Origin: Streptomyces paradoxus
Lineage (GTDB): Bacteria > Actinomycetota > Actinomycetes > Streptomycetales > Streptomycetaceae
Assembly: GCF_014202475.1 (NCBI RefSeq)
Contig: NZ_JACHGV010000002.1
Coordinates: 993,983 to 1,057,982 of the forward strand
Length of the DNA stretch: 64,000 nt
Reading direction: 5' to 3'
A program made the position numbers and the translations under genes. Of the stretch, positions 35,800 to 47,773 are shown piece after piece (position 1 is the first letter of the stretch; every line of letters begins with the position of its first letter). The notes beneath the pieces were generated by a model. That model was not told the DNA's origin. It worked only from the letters and a program-made list of their open reading frames with translations, and did not search any database.

Positions 35800-38700
35800 C
35801 TACGAGTGCGTGCGCAGCAGCGTCCTCATCGTGCGCATCGCCACCGACAGGTTGGCGAGGTCGAACGCGTCGGAGCTCTGGATGTCCTCCAGTGTGGTGC
35901 GGGCCCGGCCGAGGATCGCCGCGTTCTTCTGCTCCCACGCCTTGAAGCGCTGCTCGGGCGTCGAGGTGCCGTTGCCCACCGCCAGGACGTCGGCGGTCAG
36001 CGCAGCGTGCGCCGCGTACAGGTCCTCGCGGATCGCAGCGCGGGCCATGGACTGCCAGCGGTCGGCGCGGGGCAGCTCGATGATGCGGTCCATGAGCTGG
36101 GTGATGCGCAGCCGGTCGGCGAGGTCGTAGTACACCTCGGCGACGTCCAGCGGCTCCCGGCCCATGCGGTCGGCGATCGAGACGATGTCCAGGGTCGGGA
36201 AGGCCGAGGAGAAGCCCGCCACCCGCGTGGCGAGTTCGTCCGGCACACCGGCGCCCGTCAGCTCGTCGTAGATCTTCTGGTACCACTCCAGGTCGGCGCC
36301 GCGCAGCAGCTTCGGCAGCTGTCCCCAGACCTGCTCGACCCGGTCGGCGAAGAAGTCGACCGTGCCGGCGAGCTCCAGCGGCTGCGGCCGGTTGTTGAGC
36401 AGCCAGCGCGTGCCGCGCTCCACCAGGCGGCGGGCGTGCAGCCGGATGCGGGTCTGGACCTCGGCCTCGACCTTGTTGTCGAGCGCCTCGACCCCGTCCC
36501 AGACCGGGGACTGGCGGAAGATCGCCCGGGCCGCGGTCTGGGCCCGCACGATCTCCTCCAGCGACGCGCCGGTCTCCTCGCGCAGGCGGTGCAGGTACGT
36601 CGTACCGCCCGTGTTGACCGTGTCGTTGACCAGGACGGTCGTGGTGATCTCGCGGCGCAGCGGGTGGCCGTCGAGCCGCTCGGGGAACTGCTCGCGCAGC
36701 TCGGTCGGGAAGTACGCGTGCAGCAGACCCTTCAGATACGGGTCGTCCGGCAGCGAGGTGTGCAGCAGCTCCTCGGCGACCGTGATCTTCGTGTACGCCA
36801 GCAGTACGGCCGTCTCCGGACCCGTCAGGCCCTGGCCCTGGGCGAGCCGCTCGCGGATCTGCCGGTCGGTGGGCAGGAACTCCAGCGCCCGGTTGAGGTG
36901 GCCCTCCCTGACCAGGTGCTTCATGAAGCGCTGCTGGGCGTGGAGCATGGCGCTGGACTGGGCGAGGGCGTTGCCGATCGCCGTGTTCTGCGCGTAGTTG
37001 TTGCGCAGCACCAGGCGGCCGACCTCGTCGGTCATCTCGGCGAGCAGCTTGTTGCGCTGCTTGACGGTCATGTCGCCGTCCCGGACCAGGCCGTTGAGCA
37101 GGATCTTGATGTTCACCTCGTGGTCGGAGGTGTCCACGCCCGCACTGTTGTCGATGGCGTCGGTGTTGATCCGGCCGCCGTGCAGCGCGAACTCGATCCG
37201 GCCGAGCTGAGTCAGGCCGAGGTTGCCGCCCTCGCCGACGACCGCGACGCGCAGGTCCTTGCCGTCGACGCGGATGGCGTCGTTGGCCTTGTCGCCGACG
37301 TCCGCGTTGGACTCGGTGGAGGACTTCACGTACGTGCCGATGCCGCCGTTCCACAGCAGGTCCACCGGCGCGTGCAGGATCGCCTTCATCAGGTCGGCCG
37401 GGGTCAGCTTGGTGACCTTGGCCTCGATGCCGAGGGCCTCGCGGATGTGCGCGTTGACCGGGATCGCCTTGGCCGTGCGCGGGAAGATGCCGCCACCGGC
37501 CGACAGCAGCTCGGTGTTGTAGTCCTCCCAGCTGGAGCGGGGCAGCTCGAACAGGCGGCGGCGCTCGGCGTAGGAGGTGGCGGCGTCCGGGTTCGGGTCG
37601 ATGAAGATGTGCCGGTGGTCGAAGGCCGCGACCAGGCGGATGTGCTCGGAGAGCAGCATGCCGTTGCCGAACACGTCACCGGACATGTCGCCGATGCCGA
37701 CGACCGTGAAGTCCTCGGTCTGGGTGTCGACGCCCATGTCGCGGAAGTGCCGCTTGACCGACTCCCAGGCGCCGCGGGCGGTGATGCCCATGCCCTTGTG
37801 GTCGTAGCCGGCGGAGCCGCCGGAGGCGAAGGCGTCACCGAGCCAGAAGTTGTAGTTCTCGGCGACCCCGTTGGCGATGTCGGAGAAGGTCGCGGTGCCC
37901 TTGTCGGCGGCGACGACGAGGTAGGTGTCGTCCTCGTCGTGCCGGACGACGTCCGCCGGGGGCACGACCTCGCCCGCGACCATGTTGTCGGTGATGTCGA
38001 GCAGCGCCGAGATGAACGTCTTGTAGCTGGCCACGCCCTCGGCGAGCCACGCGTCCCGGTCCACGGACGGGTCCGGCAGCTGCTTGGCGACGAAGCCGCC
38101 CTTGGCGCCGACCGGCACGATGACGGTGTTCTTCACCATCTGCGCCTTGACCAGGCCGAGGATCTCCGTGCGGAAGTCCTCACGCCGGTCGGACCAGCGC
38201 AGACCACCGCGTGCGACCTTGCCGAAGCGCAGGTGCACGCCCTCGACGCGCGGCGAGTACACCCAGATCTCGAACGCCGGGCGCGGCGCCGGCAGGTCCG
38301 GGATGGCCTGCGGGTCGAACTTCATGGAGACGTAGTCGTGCGACGTGCCGCCCGCCGCCTCCTGGAAGAAGTTCGTCCGCAGCGTCGCCTTGATGACGGT
38401 GAGGAAGGACCGCAGGATCCGGTCCTCGTCGAGCGAGGCCACCTGGTCGAGGGCCGCGTCGACCTCCTCCAGCAGCGCGTCCACGATCTCGTACCCCGCG
38501 CGCTGCCGGTCCGGCGACATCCGCGCCTCGAACAGGGAGACGAGCAAACGGGTGGTGTGGACGTTGTTGCGGAGGGTGTCCTCCATGTAGTCCTGGCTGA
38601 ACGTCGACGCCGCCTGGCGCAGGTACTTGGCGTACGCCCGCAGGACCACCGCCTGGCGCCAGGTCAGCCCGGCGCTCAGCACGAGGGCGTTGAAGCCGTC

Positions 38701-40752
38701 GTTCTCCGCCTTGCCGGTCCAGGTGGCGGCGAAGGCGTCCTGGAAGCGCTCGCGGGCGTCGTCGCCGAAGTAGTCCGCGCCGCCGTTCGCGCGGGGCATG
38801 CGCAGGCCGAAGTCGTAGATCCAGGCCACGCTGCGGTCCGAGCAGCGCAGCTCGTACGGCCGCTCGTCGACGACCTCGACGCCGAGCCGGTTGAGGACCG
38901 GCAGGACGGCCGAGAGGGAGATCGCGTCGCCCGTGCGGTAGATCTTGAAGCGGCGCTCCTCGGGGGCGGCGCCCACCGGCTCGTACAGGCTGAGCGCGAA
39001 GTCCTTGTCCGCCTCGGCGTTCAGCTGCTCCAGGTGGACGAGGTCGGCGACCGCGGCGCGCGGGTTGTGGTCGGCCTTGTACCCCTCGGGGAAAGCGTGC
39101 GCGTAGCGACGCAGCGCCTCGGCCGCGTGCTCCTCGCCGAGCTCGGCGTTGAGCGCCTCGGCGAAGGCGTCCTCCCAGGAGCGGGCGGCCTCCACCAGCC
39201 GGGCCTCGATGCGCTCCTTGTCCAAGTCGGACAGCTCCGGCAGCTCGGTGCCCTGCGGGACCCGTACCACGAAGTGCAGCCGGGACAGGATCGACTCGGT
39301 GTTCCAGGCCGTGAAGTCGACGCTGATGCCGCCGAGCTCCTCCTTCAGGATCTCGATGATCCTCAGGCGTACGGCCGTGGTGTAGCGGTCGCGCGGGAGG
39401 TAGACGAGGGCGGAGTAGTAGCGCCCGTACTCGTCCTGGCGCAGGTAGAGCCTGAGGCGCCTGCGCTCCTGGAGGTAGAGCACGGAGGTGACGATCGACC
39501 GCAGCTCGTCGACCGGGGTCTGGAACAGCTCGTCGCGCGGGTACGTCTCCAGGATCTGCAGCAGGTCGCGCCCGTCGTGGCTGTTGGGGGAGAACCCGGC
39601 TCGCTTCAGGACTTCCTCGACCTTGCGCCGGATGACCGGCACCCGGCGCACGGACTCGGTGTAGGCGGCGGAGGAGAACAGCCCGAGGAAGCGCCGCTCG
39701 CCGATGACGTTGCCGTCCGCGTCGAACTTCTTGACGCCGATGTAGTCCAGGTACGACGGCCGGTGCACCGTCGCCCGGCTGTTCGCCTTGGTCAGCACGA
39801 GCAGCTTGTGCTCGCGCGCCTTGGCCCGGGCGTCGGCGGGCAGCCGCTCGAACGACGGACTGACCGGGTGGCTCTCCTCGGCCGCGTGGTGCGGGTCCGC
39901 GCGCAGTATGCCGAGCCCGGTGCCGGGCACGGCGGCCAGGGAGTCGTCGTCGCGCAGCTGGTACTCGCGGTAGCCGAGGAAGGTGAAGTGGTCGTCGGCC
40001 AGCCAGCGCAGCAGCTCGCGGGCCTCCTCGACCTGGGGTCCGGGCAGGTCGCCGGGGATGGGCTCGTCCGGCAGCCCCTCCGCCAGCCGGATCGCCGCGT
40101 CCCGCATCTTGCCCCAGTCCTCGACGGCCTCACGGGCGTCGGACAGCACGCGCAGCAGGTCGGCGGTGATCTGCTTCAGATCGGCCCGGTCGGTCTCACG
40201 GTCGATCTCTACGTGGATCCAGGACTCGACGTGCGCGTCGTGCGGAAGGTCGCCGGTCGCCGGGGTCGACAGGACCTCGATGAGCTTGCCCGTGACGTCG
40301 CGCCGCACGACGAACTGGGGGTGGATGACGACGTGGATGCCGCGCCCCTGACGCGTCAGCTCATTGGTGACGGAGTCCACGAGGAAGGGCATGTCGTCGG
40401 TGACGACCTCGACCACGGAGTGGCTGCAGGTCCACCCGTTCTCTTCCACCGAGGGGGTGTGCACCCGCACGTTCGCCGTGCCCTGGGGGCGGTTCTCGGC
40501 CAGCCGGTAGTGCGACACGGCGGCTCCGAAGACGTCGACCGGGTCGCGGTCGGTGAGGTCTTCCGGGGCCGTGTGCAGGTAGTAACGCTGGAGGAACCTG
40601 AGGAGGGTCTCGCGGTCCGGGGCCTTCTGGGCGTCTGGGGTCTCCTCGCCCGTCGACCCGGTCGGTAGGTGCCCCCCGACCGGGCTGTTCTCAGCTACCC
40701 GGGCGGCCCTCTCGAGCAACTCGGCCTTGGCTTCGTCCAGCTTGGTCTGCAT
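35800..40752 (-). CDS. gdh: NAD-specific glutamate dehydrogenase, GDH-180 class
   Basis: A 1650-residue enzyme that deaminates glutamate to 2-oxoglutarate with NAD in the cytoplasm. The size fits the large GDH class first described in Streptomyces clavuligerus. The first 600 residues are the regulatory ACT-like part. The catalytic core lies near 780-1200: KFDPQAIPDLPAPRPAFEIW, FGKVARGGLRWSDRREDFRTE cut at GGLRWSDR, KNTVIVPVGAKGGFV and VGIGDMSGDVFGNGM. A long helical C-terminal region follows. The ATG has AGAGGAC upstream. It stands alone, with a 458-base gap upstream and a terminator downstream. Confidence 0.96.
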   Translation of the reverse strand: MQTKLDEAKAELLERAARVAENSPVGGHLPTGSTGEETPDAQKAPDRETLLRFLQRYYLHTAPEDLTDRDPVDVFGAAVSHYRLAENRPQGTANVRVHTPSVEENGWTCSHSVVEVVTDDMPFLVDSVTNELTRQGRGIHVVIHPQFVVRRDVTGKLIEVLSTPATGDLPHDAHVESWIHVEIDRETDRADLKQITADLLRVLSDAREAVEDWGKMRDAAIRLAEGLPDEPIPGDLPGPQVEEARELLRWLADDHFTFLGYREYQLRDDDSLAAVPGTGLGILRADPHHAAEESHPVSPSFERLPADARAKAREHKLLVLTKANSRATVHRPSYLDYIGVKKFDADGNVIGERRFLGLFSSAAYTESVRRVPVIRRKVEEVLKRAGFSPNSHDGRDLLQILETYPRDELFQTPVDELRSIVTSVLYLQERRRLRLYLRQDEYGRYYSALVYLPRDRYTTAVRLRIIEILKEELGGISVDFTAWNTESILSRLHFVVRVPQGTELPELSDLDKERIEARLVEAARSWEDAFAEALNAELGEEHAAEALRRYAHAFPEGYKADHNPRAAVADLVHLEQLNAEADKDFALSLYEPVGAAPEERRFKIYRTGDAISLSAVLPVLNRLGVEVVDERPYELRCSDRSVAWIYDFGLRMPRANGGADYFGDDARERFQDAFAATWTGKAENDGFNALVLSAGLTWRQAVVLRAYAKYLRQAASTFSQDYMEDTLRNNVHTTRLLVSLFEARMSPDRQRAGYEIVDALLEEVDAALDQVASLDEDRILRSFLTVIKATLRTNFFQEAAGGTSHDYVSMKFDPQAIPDLPAPRPAFEIWVYSPRVEGVHLRFGKVARGGLRWSDRREDFRTEILGLVKAQMVKNTVIVPVGAKGGFVAKQLPDPSVDRDAWLAEGVASYKTFISALLDITDNMVAGEVVPPADVVRHDEDDTYLVVAADKGTATFSDIANGVAENYNFWLGDAFASGGSAGYDHKGMGITARGAWESVKRHFRDMGVDTQTEDFTVVGIGDMSGDVFGNGMLLSEHIRLVAAFDHRHIFIDPNPDAATSYAERRRLFELPRSSWEDYNTELLSAGGGIFPRTAKAIPVNAHIREALGIEAKVTKLTPADLMKAILHAPVDLLWNGGIGTYVKSSTESNADVGDKANDAIRVDGKDLRVAVVGEGGNLGLTQLGRIEFALHGGRINTDAIDNSAGVDTSDHEVNIKILLNGLVRDGDMTVKQRNKLLAEMTDEVGRLVLRNNYAQNTAIGNALAQSSAMLHAQQRFMKHLVREGHLNRALEFLPTDRQIRERLAQGQGLTGPETAVLLAYTKITVAEELLHTSLPDDPYLKGLLHAYFPTELREQFPERLDGHPLRREITTTVLVNDTVNTGGTTYLHRLREETGASLEEIVRAQTAARAIFRQSPVWDGVEALDNKVEAEVQTRIRLHARRLVERGTRWLLNNRPQPLELAGTVDFFADRVEQVWGQLPKLLRGADLEWYQKIYDELTGAGVPDELATRVAGFSSAFPTLDIVSIADRMGREPLDVAEVYYDLADRLRITQLMDRIIELPRADRWQSMARAAIREDLYAAHAALTADVLAVGNGTSTPEQRFKAWEQKNAAILGRARTTLEDIQSSDAFDLANLSVAMRTMRTLLRTHS

Positions 40753-41210
40753 TGTCCTCTGGCTCCTGTCGCGCGCCGTTGCGTGACGTAGAAGGAAGTA
40801 CGGCCTCTGCGCTTACGACCTCACGTCGTGACACGGGGTATCCGGTCTGATCCGACGCTATGCCGCAAGGTGAGATGAGCGGGGGTGTCTGAGCCATTCT
40901 TGAGCTGCGCCACCGGTGTGACGCTGCTCTCTGCGACGCCCGGGTCCTGGTGATGTTCGGCGTCCCGGGAGCCCTCGATGCCACGTCCCGCCCGCGAAGA
41001 CCAGCGACTGCCGCCCGGTCACGGATGTCGTCCGTGCTCTCCGGGCGCAAGGCAGGGACGACGACGTCCCCGCGAACTATCGCGCTGATCACGCCACCAA
41101 GGCTATCGCTCCTCACAGGGGCTCCGTCATGAGCCGTATGTGTACAAAACCAGCCCTGGAAGTTTGACGTTCTGCACAGTGCCGCTACGCGGTCCGGTCT
41201 GAGGGGCCGG
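40753..41210. promoter_or_regulatory. Long gap upstream of gdh
   Basis: This should hold the gdh promoter and leader, and the 3' end of the HAD gene transcript. Near gdh there is a perfect palindrome TCACG-T-CGTGA (40821-40831) that could be an operator. A minus-strand open frame from about 41090 to beyond 40752 has only moderately high third-position GC and no well-placed start, so I do not call a gene. The bases around 41140-41175 are AT-richer than the surroundings. Confidence 0.4.
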
Positions 41211-41876
41211 TCAGGCAGCGAGCCGCTCCGCCTCTTCGACGGCTTCTTCCAGCGTGTCCACGACAGGAACGCCGACCGCCTCCAGACTCACCCGGCTGTG
41301 CGACCCGCCGGTGTACAGCACGGCCCTGGCCCCCACGTGCAGCGCGGCCGCGGCGTCGTCCGCCGCGTCGCCGATCACCACGGTGCGCTCCGGGGCCACC
41401 CCTCTCAGCGACGCCAGGTGCCGCACCATGTGCTCGGCCTTGCTGCCCCCCGACGGCCCGGTCCGCCCGTCCACCCGTATGAAGTGCGGCTCGATGCCGA
41501 ACCCGCGCACCAGCGGGACGAGCTCCTCGTGCACGTACATGCTCAGGATCGACTGGCTGCGGCCCGACGAACGCCACCCGGCCAGCAGCTCGACGGCCCC
41601 CGCCGTCAGCCCGCACGCCGTCCGGTGCTCGGCGTAGTACCGGTGGAAGATGTCGTCCATGGCCTCCCACTCGGCCTCGGTCGGCAGCCGCCCCATCAGC
41701 CGCTCGTAGAACTTCGGCACCGGCACGCAGTACAGCTCCCGGTACTTCTCCAGCGTCAGCGGCTCCAGCCCCAGCTCGGCGAAGGCCGCGTTCGTCGCCC
41801 CGATGATCGCGTCGATGTCGTGGAACAGGGTCCCGTTCCAGTCCCAGACAATGTGCGCGCCCGTCTTCGTCCCCAT
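41211..41876 (-). CDS. HAD-family phosphatase
   Basis: A 221-residue haloacid dehalogenase-fold hydrolase resembling phosphoglycolate phosphatases. Motif I reads VWDWNGTLF, so the second Asp of DxD is Asn. Motif II is about ILSMY, motif III holds the Lys of SKAEH, and motif IV is VIGDAADD. A helical cap lies between motifs I and II. The substrate is unknown. The ATG was chosen because the HAD domain starts there; an upstream GTG at 41906 is possible. A TACGTT hexamer 12 bases ahead of the ATG raises the chance of a leaderless transcript. It follows the DUF6912 gene on the same strand. Confidence 0.85.
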   Translation of the reverse strand: MGTKTGAHIVWDWNGTLFHDIDAIIGATNAAFAELGLEPLTLEKYRELYCVPVPKFYERLMGRLPTEAEWEAMDDIFHRYYAEHRTACGLTAGAVELLAGWRSSGRSQSILSMYVHEELVPLVRGFGIEPHFIRVDGRTGPSGGSKAEHMVRHLASLRGVAPERTVVIGDAADDAAAALHVGARAVLYTGGSHSRVSLEAVGVPVVDTLEEAVEEAERLAA

Positions 41877-41945
41877 GCCCGAAAACGTACCCGCACCCAC
41901 TGACAATCAAGAGGGCGGCGCCTCAACGCGCCCCCCGGGGCCGGT

Positions 41946-42461
41946 TCAGTCCCCGCGTCCGACCAGGTTCGCGATCTCCTGCGTGGCGAACCACAGCAGC
42001 TCGTGGTCCTCCGCCCCGTCCACGACGGACTGCGCGTCGTCGTCCCCGACGTCCGCCGCCGGCAGGGCCTCGGCGGCCGCCGTCACATCGGCCTGGGCGT
42101 CCGCCGCGTCGACGTGCACCGACGCCGCCTTGCCCAGCGGCACGGCGCCCGCGACCCGCACCTCGCCCGGCGCCACCGGGTCGGGCCCCCGGCCGGCCTC
42201 CTCGCTCACGGCCCGGTCGGCCACGTCGACGGCGACCACGACCCGGCGCCGCGGCGCCTCGGGCTCGGCCGCCAGCAGGCGCAGCGAGGCCAGCGCGGCC
42301 CGGCCGAGCGCCGCGTACTCCAGTTCCTCGGAGTCGTCGGAGACGTACCACTCGCGCAGCCCCGGCGTCACGGCGTAGGCGACGAACGGCCCGGCTCCCA
42401 GCTCGCCCGTTTTGTACGCCTCGGCGAGACCGGGGAGGGTCAGGGGCACGTAGACACGCAT
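41946..42461 (-). CDS. DUF6912-type conserved actinobacterial protein
   Basis: A 171-residue protein of unknown function. MRVYVPLTLPGLAEAYKTGEL and the C-terminal ELLWFATQEIANLV are the conserved blocks I associate with this actinobacterial family. It has no signal peptide or membrane segment and is acidic. It lies upstream of the HAD gene with a 69-base gap and is divergent from the Rv3235-like gene. Confidence 0.8.
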   Translation of the reverse strand: MRVYVPLTLPGLAEAYKTGELGAGPFVAYAVTPGLREWYVSDDSEELEYAALGRAALASLRLLAAEPEAPRRRVVVAVDVADRAVSEEAGRGPDPVAPGEVRVAGAVPLGKAASVHVDAADAQADVTAAAEALPAADVGDDDAQSVVDGAEDHELLWFATQEIANLVGRGD

Positions 42462-42769
42462 GGGCTGGCCGCTTTCGTGGTCGTGGTCGGGGGCTCGGGA
42501 GGCTCCGGAAGGCCTTCAGGATACGTGCGGGGTGTCCCCTTTCGAGTCCCGCCCCGTGACGCCCTACGCGTCCACCCCCGGCCCGGAATTCACCCGGCGC
42601 ACCCCCGTACTCATGGGCTCGACGCCTCTGAAATCACCCTGATAGGTGAACATTCCGGCGCCCGCGACCCGCATCGCGCTTCCTTGCCGCCGCCCCCATC
42701 GGCCCCGTACAAGATCACCACCCGAAGTTACTCACCGGTACCCACCGGGCCCACGAAACGGGGACCCCC
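42462..42769. promoter_or_regulatory. Divergent promoter region between DUF6912 and Rv3235-like genes
   Basis: No gene is seen. A short palindrome TCACC-N6-GGTGA (42634-42649) may be a protein-binding site. The ribosome site ACGGGGAC of the plus-strand gene is at its right edge. Confidence 0.35.
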
Positions 42770-43936
42770 ATGCACAAGGTCATGACCAGGACCCGGCGCC
42801 GCCCGACCAGCTACCCGCCCGCGAGCACCACGCCTCACGCCCCGGGCGGCACTGCGCCGCGTCCGACTGCCGACACCACGCCCGGCGCCCCTGGCGGCGC
42901 TGCCCCACGCACGCCTACCGACACCACACCCGGCGGCGCCGTGCCTCGTACACCCGCCGAGACCACACCCCGCGGCCCCGGCAGCACTGCGTCGCACACA
43001 CCGGCCACCACCCCACCCCACGCCCCGGGCCGCGCTGCCCCACGCACACCTGCCGACACCACACCCGGCGACGCCGTGCCGCATACGCCCGCCGACACCC
43101 CACCCCGCATCCCCGCATCGCACACACCGGCCGACACCACACCCCACGCCCCGGGCCCCGCTGCCCCACGCACACCTACCGACACCACGCCCGGCGGCGC
43201 CACGCCGCATACACCCGCCCACACCCCACCCGGCACCCCAGGAAGCACCGCATCACGTACCCCGGGCAGCACCGCCACACCCCGCTTCCCCGCCCGCCCC
43301 GCAACCGCACCGGCCGCCCCCGCCGGCGCAGCGCCTCCGCGTTCTCCGGGGAGCGGCCGGACCCGGCCCCCGGCAGCGGGCGGCCGTCCGCCGGCCTCGA
43401 CCCGCGCCAGGGCCTCCCGCAGCCGCCCTGCGGACACGCGCCCTCCGACCCCTTCCGCGACCCGCACGGTGCCCCGCAGGACCACGGGAACACCCACCAC
43501 CCCGGCGCACACGGACGCCACCGCTTCGGCCTCCGCCGAGGCCGAGACGGCCCCACGCGTCCCGCCCCAGGGACTCCGCCCCACGGCGATCCCCCAGCCC
43601 CTCCCCACCGACGTCTTCGCCGACCTCCTCGTCGCCGTGCTGAGCGGCCACCGCCCCGTGCACTCGATGCTCCGCCACACCCGCGGCCGCGCCTACGACG
43701 AACTGGCCTGGCTGGCCGAACGCGGCCCGCTGCGTACGCGCGGCGCCCGTCCCGTCGTCCGCGACATCGGGTACTTCGAACCCCGCCCGGGCGCCATCGA
43801 GGCCTTCGCTCGTGTCGGTGCCGGCGACCGGCTGCGCGCCATGGCCTTCCGCCTGGAACTCGGACAGGACCGCCGGTGGCGCTGCACGGCGGTCGAACTC
43901 GGCGGCCCCCGCCCGCCTCGCCCGGAAACCGACTGA
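42770..43936 (+). CDS. Rv3235-family protein with long Pro/Thr repeat region
   Basis: A 388-residue protein of two parts. Residues 1-270 are low complexity, built from TP, DTTP, HAPG and AAPRTP units in irregular repeats. The last 110 residues (VFADLLVAVLSGHRPVHSM, LRHTRGRAYDELAWL, IGYFEPRPGAIEAFARV, RLRAMAFRLE, RWRCTAVELG) are the compact domain of the Rv3235 family, a conserved actinobacterial family of unknown function often found near secA. No signal peptide is seen. The ATG has ACGGGGAC upstream. It is convergent with secA across a terminator. Confidence 0.82.
   Translation: MHKVMTRTRRRPTSYPPASTTPHAPGGTAPRPTADTTPGAPGGAAPRTPTDTTPGGAVPRTPAETTPRGPGSTASHTPATTPPHAPGRAAPRTPADTTPGDAVPHTPADTPPRIPASHTPADTTPHAPGPAAPRTPTDTTPGGATPHTPAHTPPGTPGSTASRTPGSTATPRFPARPATAPAAPAGAAPPRSPGSGRTRPPAAGGRPPASTRARASRSRPADTRPPTPSATRTVPRRTTGTPTTPAHTDATASASAEAETAPRVPPQGLRPTAIPQPLPTDVFADLLVAVLSGHRPVHSMLRHTRGRAYDELAWLAERGPLRTRGARPVVRDIGYFEPRPGAIEAFARVGAGDRLRAMAFRLELGQDRRWRCTAVELGGPRPPRPETD
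42838..43220 (+). repeat. Degenerate GC-rich repeats encoding Pro/Thr units
   Basis: Copies of a roughly 50-base unit that starts CGCCCC and contains CTGCCCCACGCAC and CCGACACCAC recur at about 42838, 42889, 43021 and 43147, with related partial copies between. All stay in frame. Slippage or recombination could change the length between strains. Confidence 0.75.
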
Positions 43937-43950
43937 GGCCGTCGAAGCCG

Positions 43951-43982
43951 AAGGGCCGGACACCCCCGGGTGTCCGGCCCTT
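43951..43982. terminator. Bidirectional terminator between Rv3235-like gene and secA
   Basis: A 15-bp perfect inverted repeat (43951-43965 with 43968-43982) is followed by TTTC on the plus strand, and on the minus strand by TTCG. It separates two convergent genes. Confidence 0.85.
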
Positions 43983-44010
43983 TCAAACCGCTACGGCGCC
44001 TCGGCGACCG

Positions 44011-46857
<2,847 letters not shown>

Positions 46858-47137
46858 GGGGGTTGGTCTCCTTGCCGGTCGGGCCTGGGACGGTCGGTTA
46901 CCACTTGACTTACTGAGCAACGGCCATCGTATGCGAGGACCCCACCGCGCCGGGAGGGCCTGCCGTGACGGCGACCGTCCGCTGCTTCGTTTCTGATTCA
47001 CGTCTGCTTCAAAGGGGACAACGTGCGGCCCCCTCGGATAGTGCCGCACCCCTCCACCGAATTGCACAACCCGTGATCACTCCTTCACGGAGGGCAAACA
47101 CGAGACATCGCGGCCCGCCGCCGAGCAGAATCGCCCG

Positions 47138-47704
47138 ATGGAACCCGTCACCCTCACCACGGACCGTCTCCTGCTGCGCACGGTCGGCTCCCAGGACACC
47201 GACGCGGTGTACGAGGCCTGCCAGGACCCCGGCATCCAGCGCTGGACCACGATCCCCTCGCCCTACCTGCGCGAGCACGCCGAGAGCTTCACGGAACAAC
47301 TGGTCCCGGACGGCTGGCGGGACGGCTCCATGTTCACCTTCGGCGTCTTCCTGCACACCGGGGAACTGGCGGGCATGCTCGGCATCACGATGCGCGCCCT
47401 GGGCATGGGCGAGATCGGCTTCTGGGCCGCCAAGCAGCACCGCGCCAACGGCTACGTCACCGAGGCCGCCCTCACCGTCTGCCGCTGGTCCTTCACCCGC
47501 GCCGCGCTCGACCGTGTCGAATGGCGCGCCGAGGTGGGCAACCGGGCCTCCCGCGCGGTGGCGGAACGGGCGGGCTTCACGATCGAGGGCACGCTGCGCT
47601 CCGCGACGAACAACAAGGGAGTACGGCGGGACACCTGGGTGGGCTCGCTGCTCCCCTCGGACATGGGCCTCCCGTCGACGGCCCCGTACCTGCCGGCACG
47701 CTGA
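47138..47704 (+). CDS. GNAT-family N-acetyltransferase (RimJ/RimL-like)
   Basis: A 188-residue acetyltransferase. It starts with TLTTDRLLLRTVGSQD, typical of the RimJ/RimL/SpeG-type family, and has GMGEIGFWAAKQHRANGYVTEA (split around the acetyl-CoA loop) and EVGNRASRAVAERAGF as motif A/B blocks. The acceptor may be a protein N-terminus or a small amine; the sequence does not tell. The 280-base gap between it and secA holds both promoters and no gene. An AlkZ-like gene follows 69 bases later on the same strand. Confidence 0.88.
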   Translation: MEPVTLTTDRLLLRTVGSQDTDAVYEACQDPGIQRWTTIPSPYLREHAESFTEQLVPDGWRDGSMFTFGVFLHTGELAGMLGITMRALGMGEIGFWAAKQHRANGYVTEAALTVCRWSFTRAALDRVEWRAEVGNRASRAVAERAGFTIEGTLRSATNNKGVRRDTWVGSLLPSDMGLPSTAPYLPAR

Positions 47705-47773
47705 CCGGCTCGGCCGCCCCGGCGAACCCGCAGGCCAGACCCCGTTGTCAGTCCCACCCCCTACGCTGCGACC

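Noticed and set aside
35806..40668. A 1620-codon open frame on the plus strand opposite gdh
   Set aside because: It is the mirror of the high-GC gdh codons; composition is Val/Leu/Arg/Gly-biased, no domain is visible, and gdh on the other strand is a clear full-length gene.
40691..41116. A small minus-strand gene upstream of gdh
   Set aside because: It overlaps the gdh start, has only moderate third-position GC, has no suitably placed ribosome site, and its residue mix (Arg/Ser/Ala) is not protein-like after the first 30 codons.
42838..43220. Rv3235-region repeats as a mobile or CRISPR-like element
   Set aside because: The repeats encode continuous Pro/Thr-rich protein ending in a conserved domain; no inverted ends or transposase are seen.
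46858..47067. A 70-codon N-terminal extension of SecA
   Set aside because: The known SecA start [14 protein letters not shown] coincides with a GTG preceded by AAGGAG, and the upstream part is basic and low in coding character.
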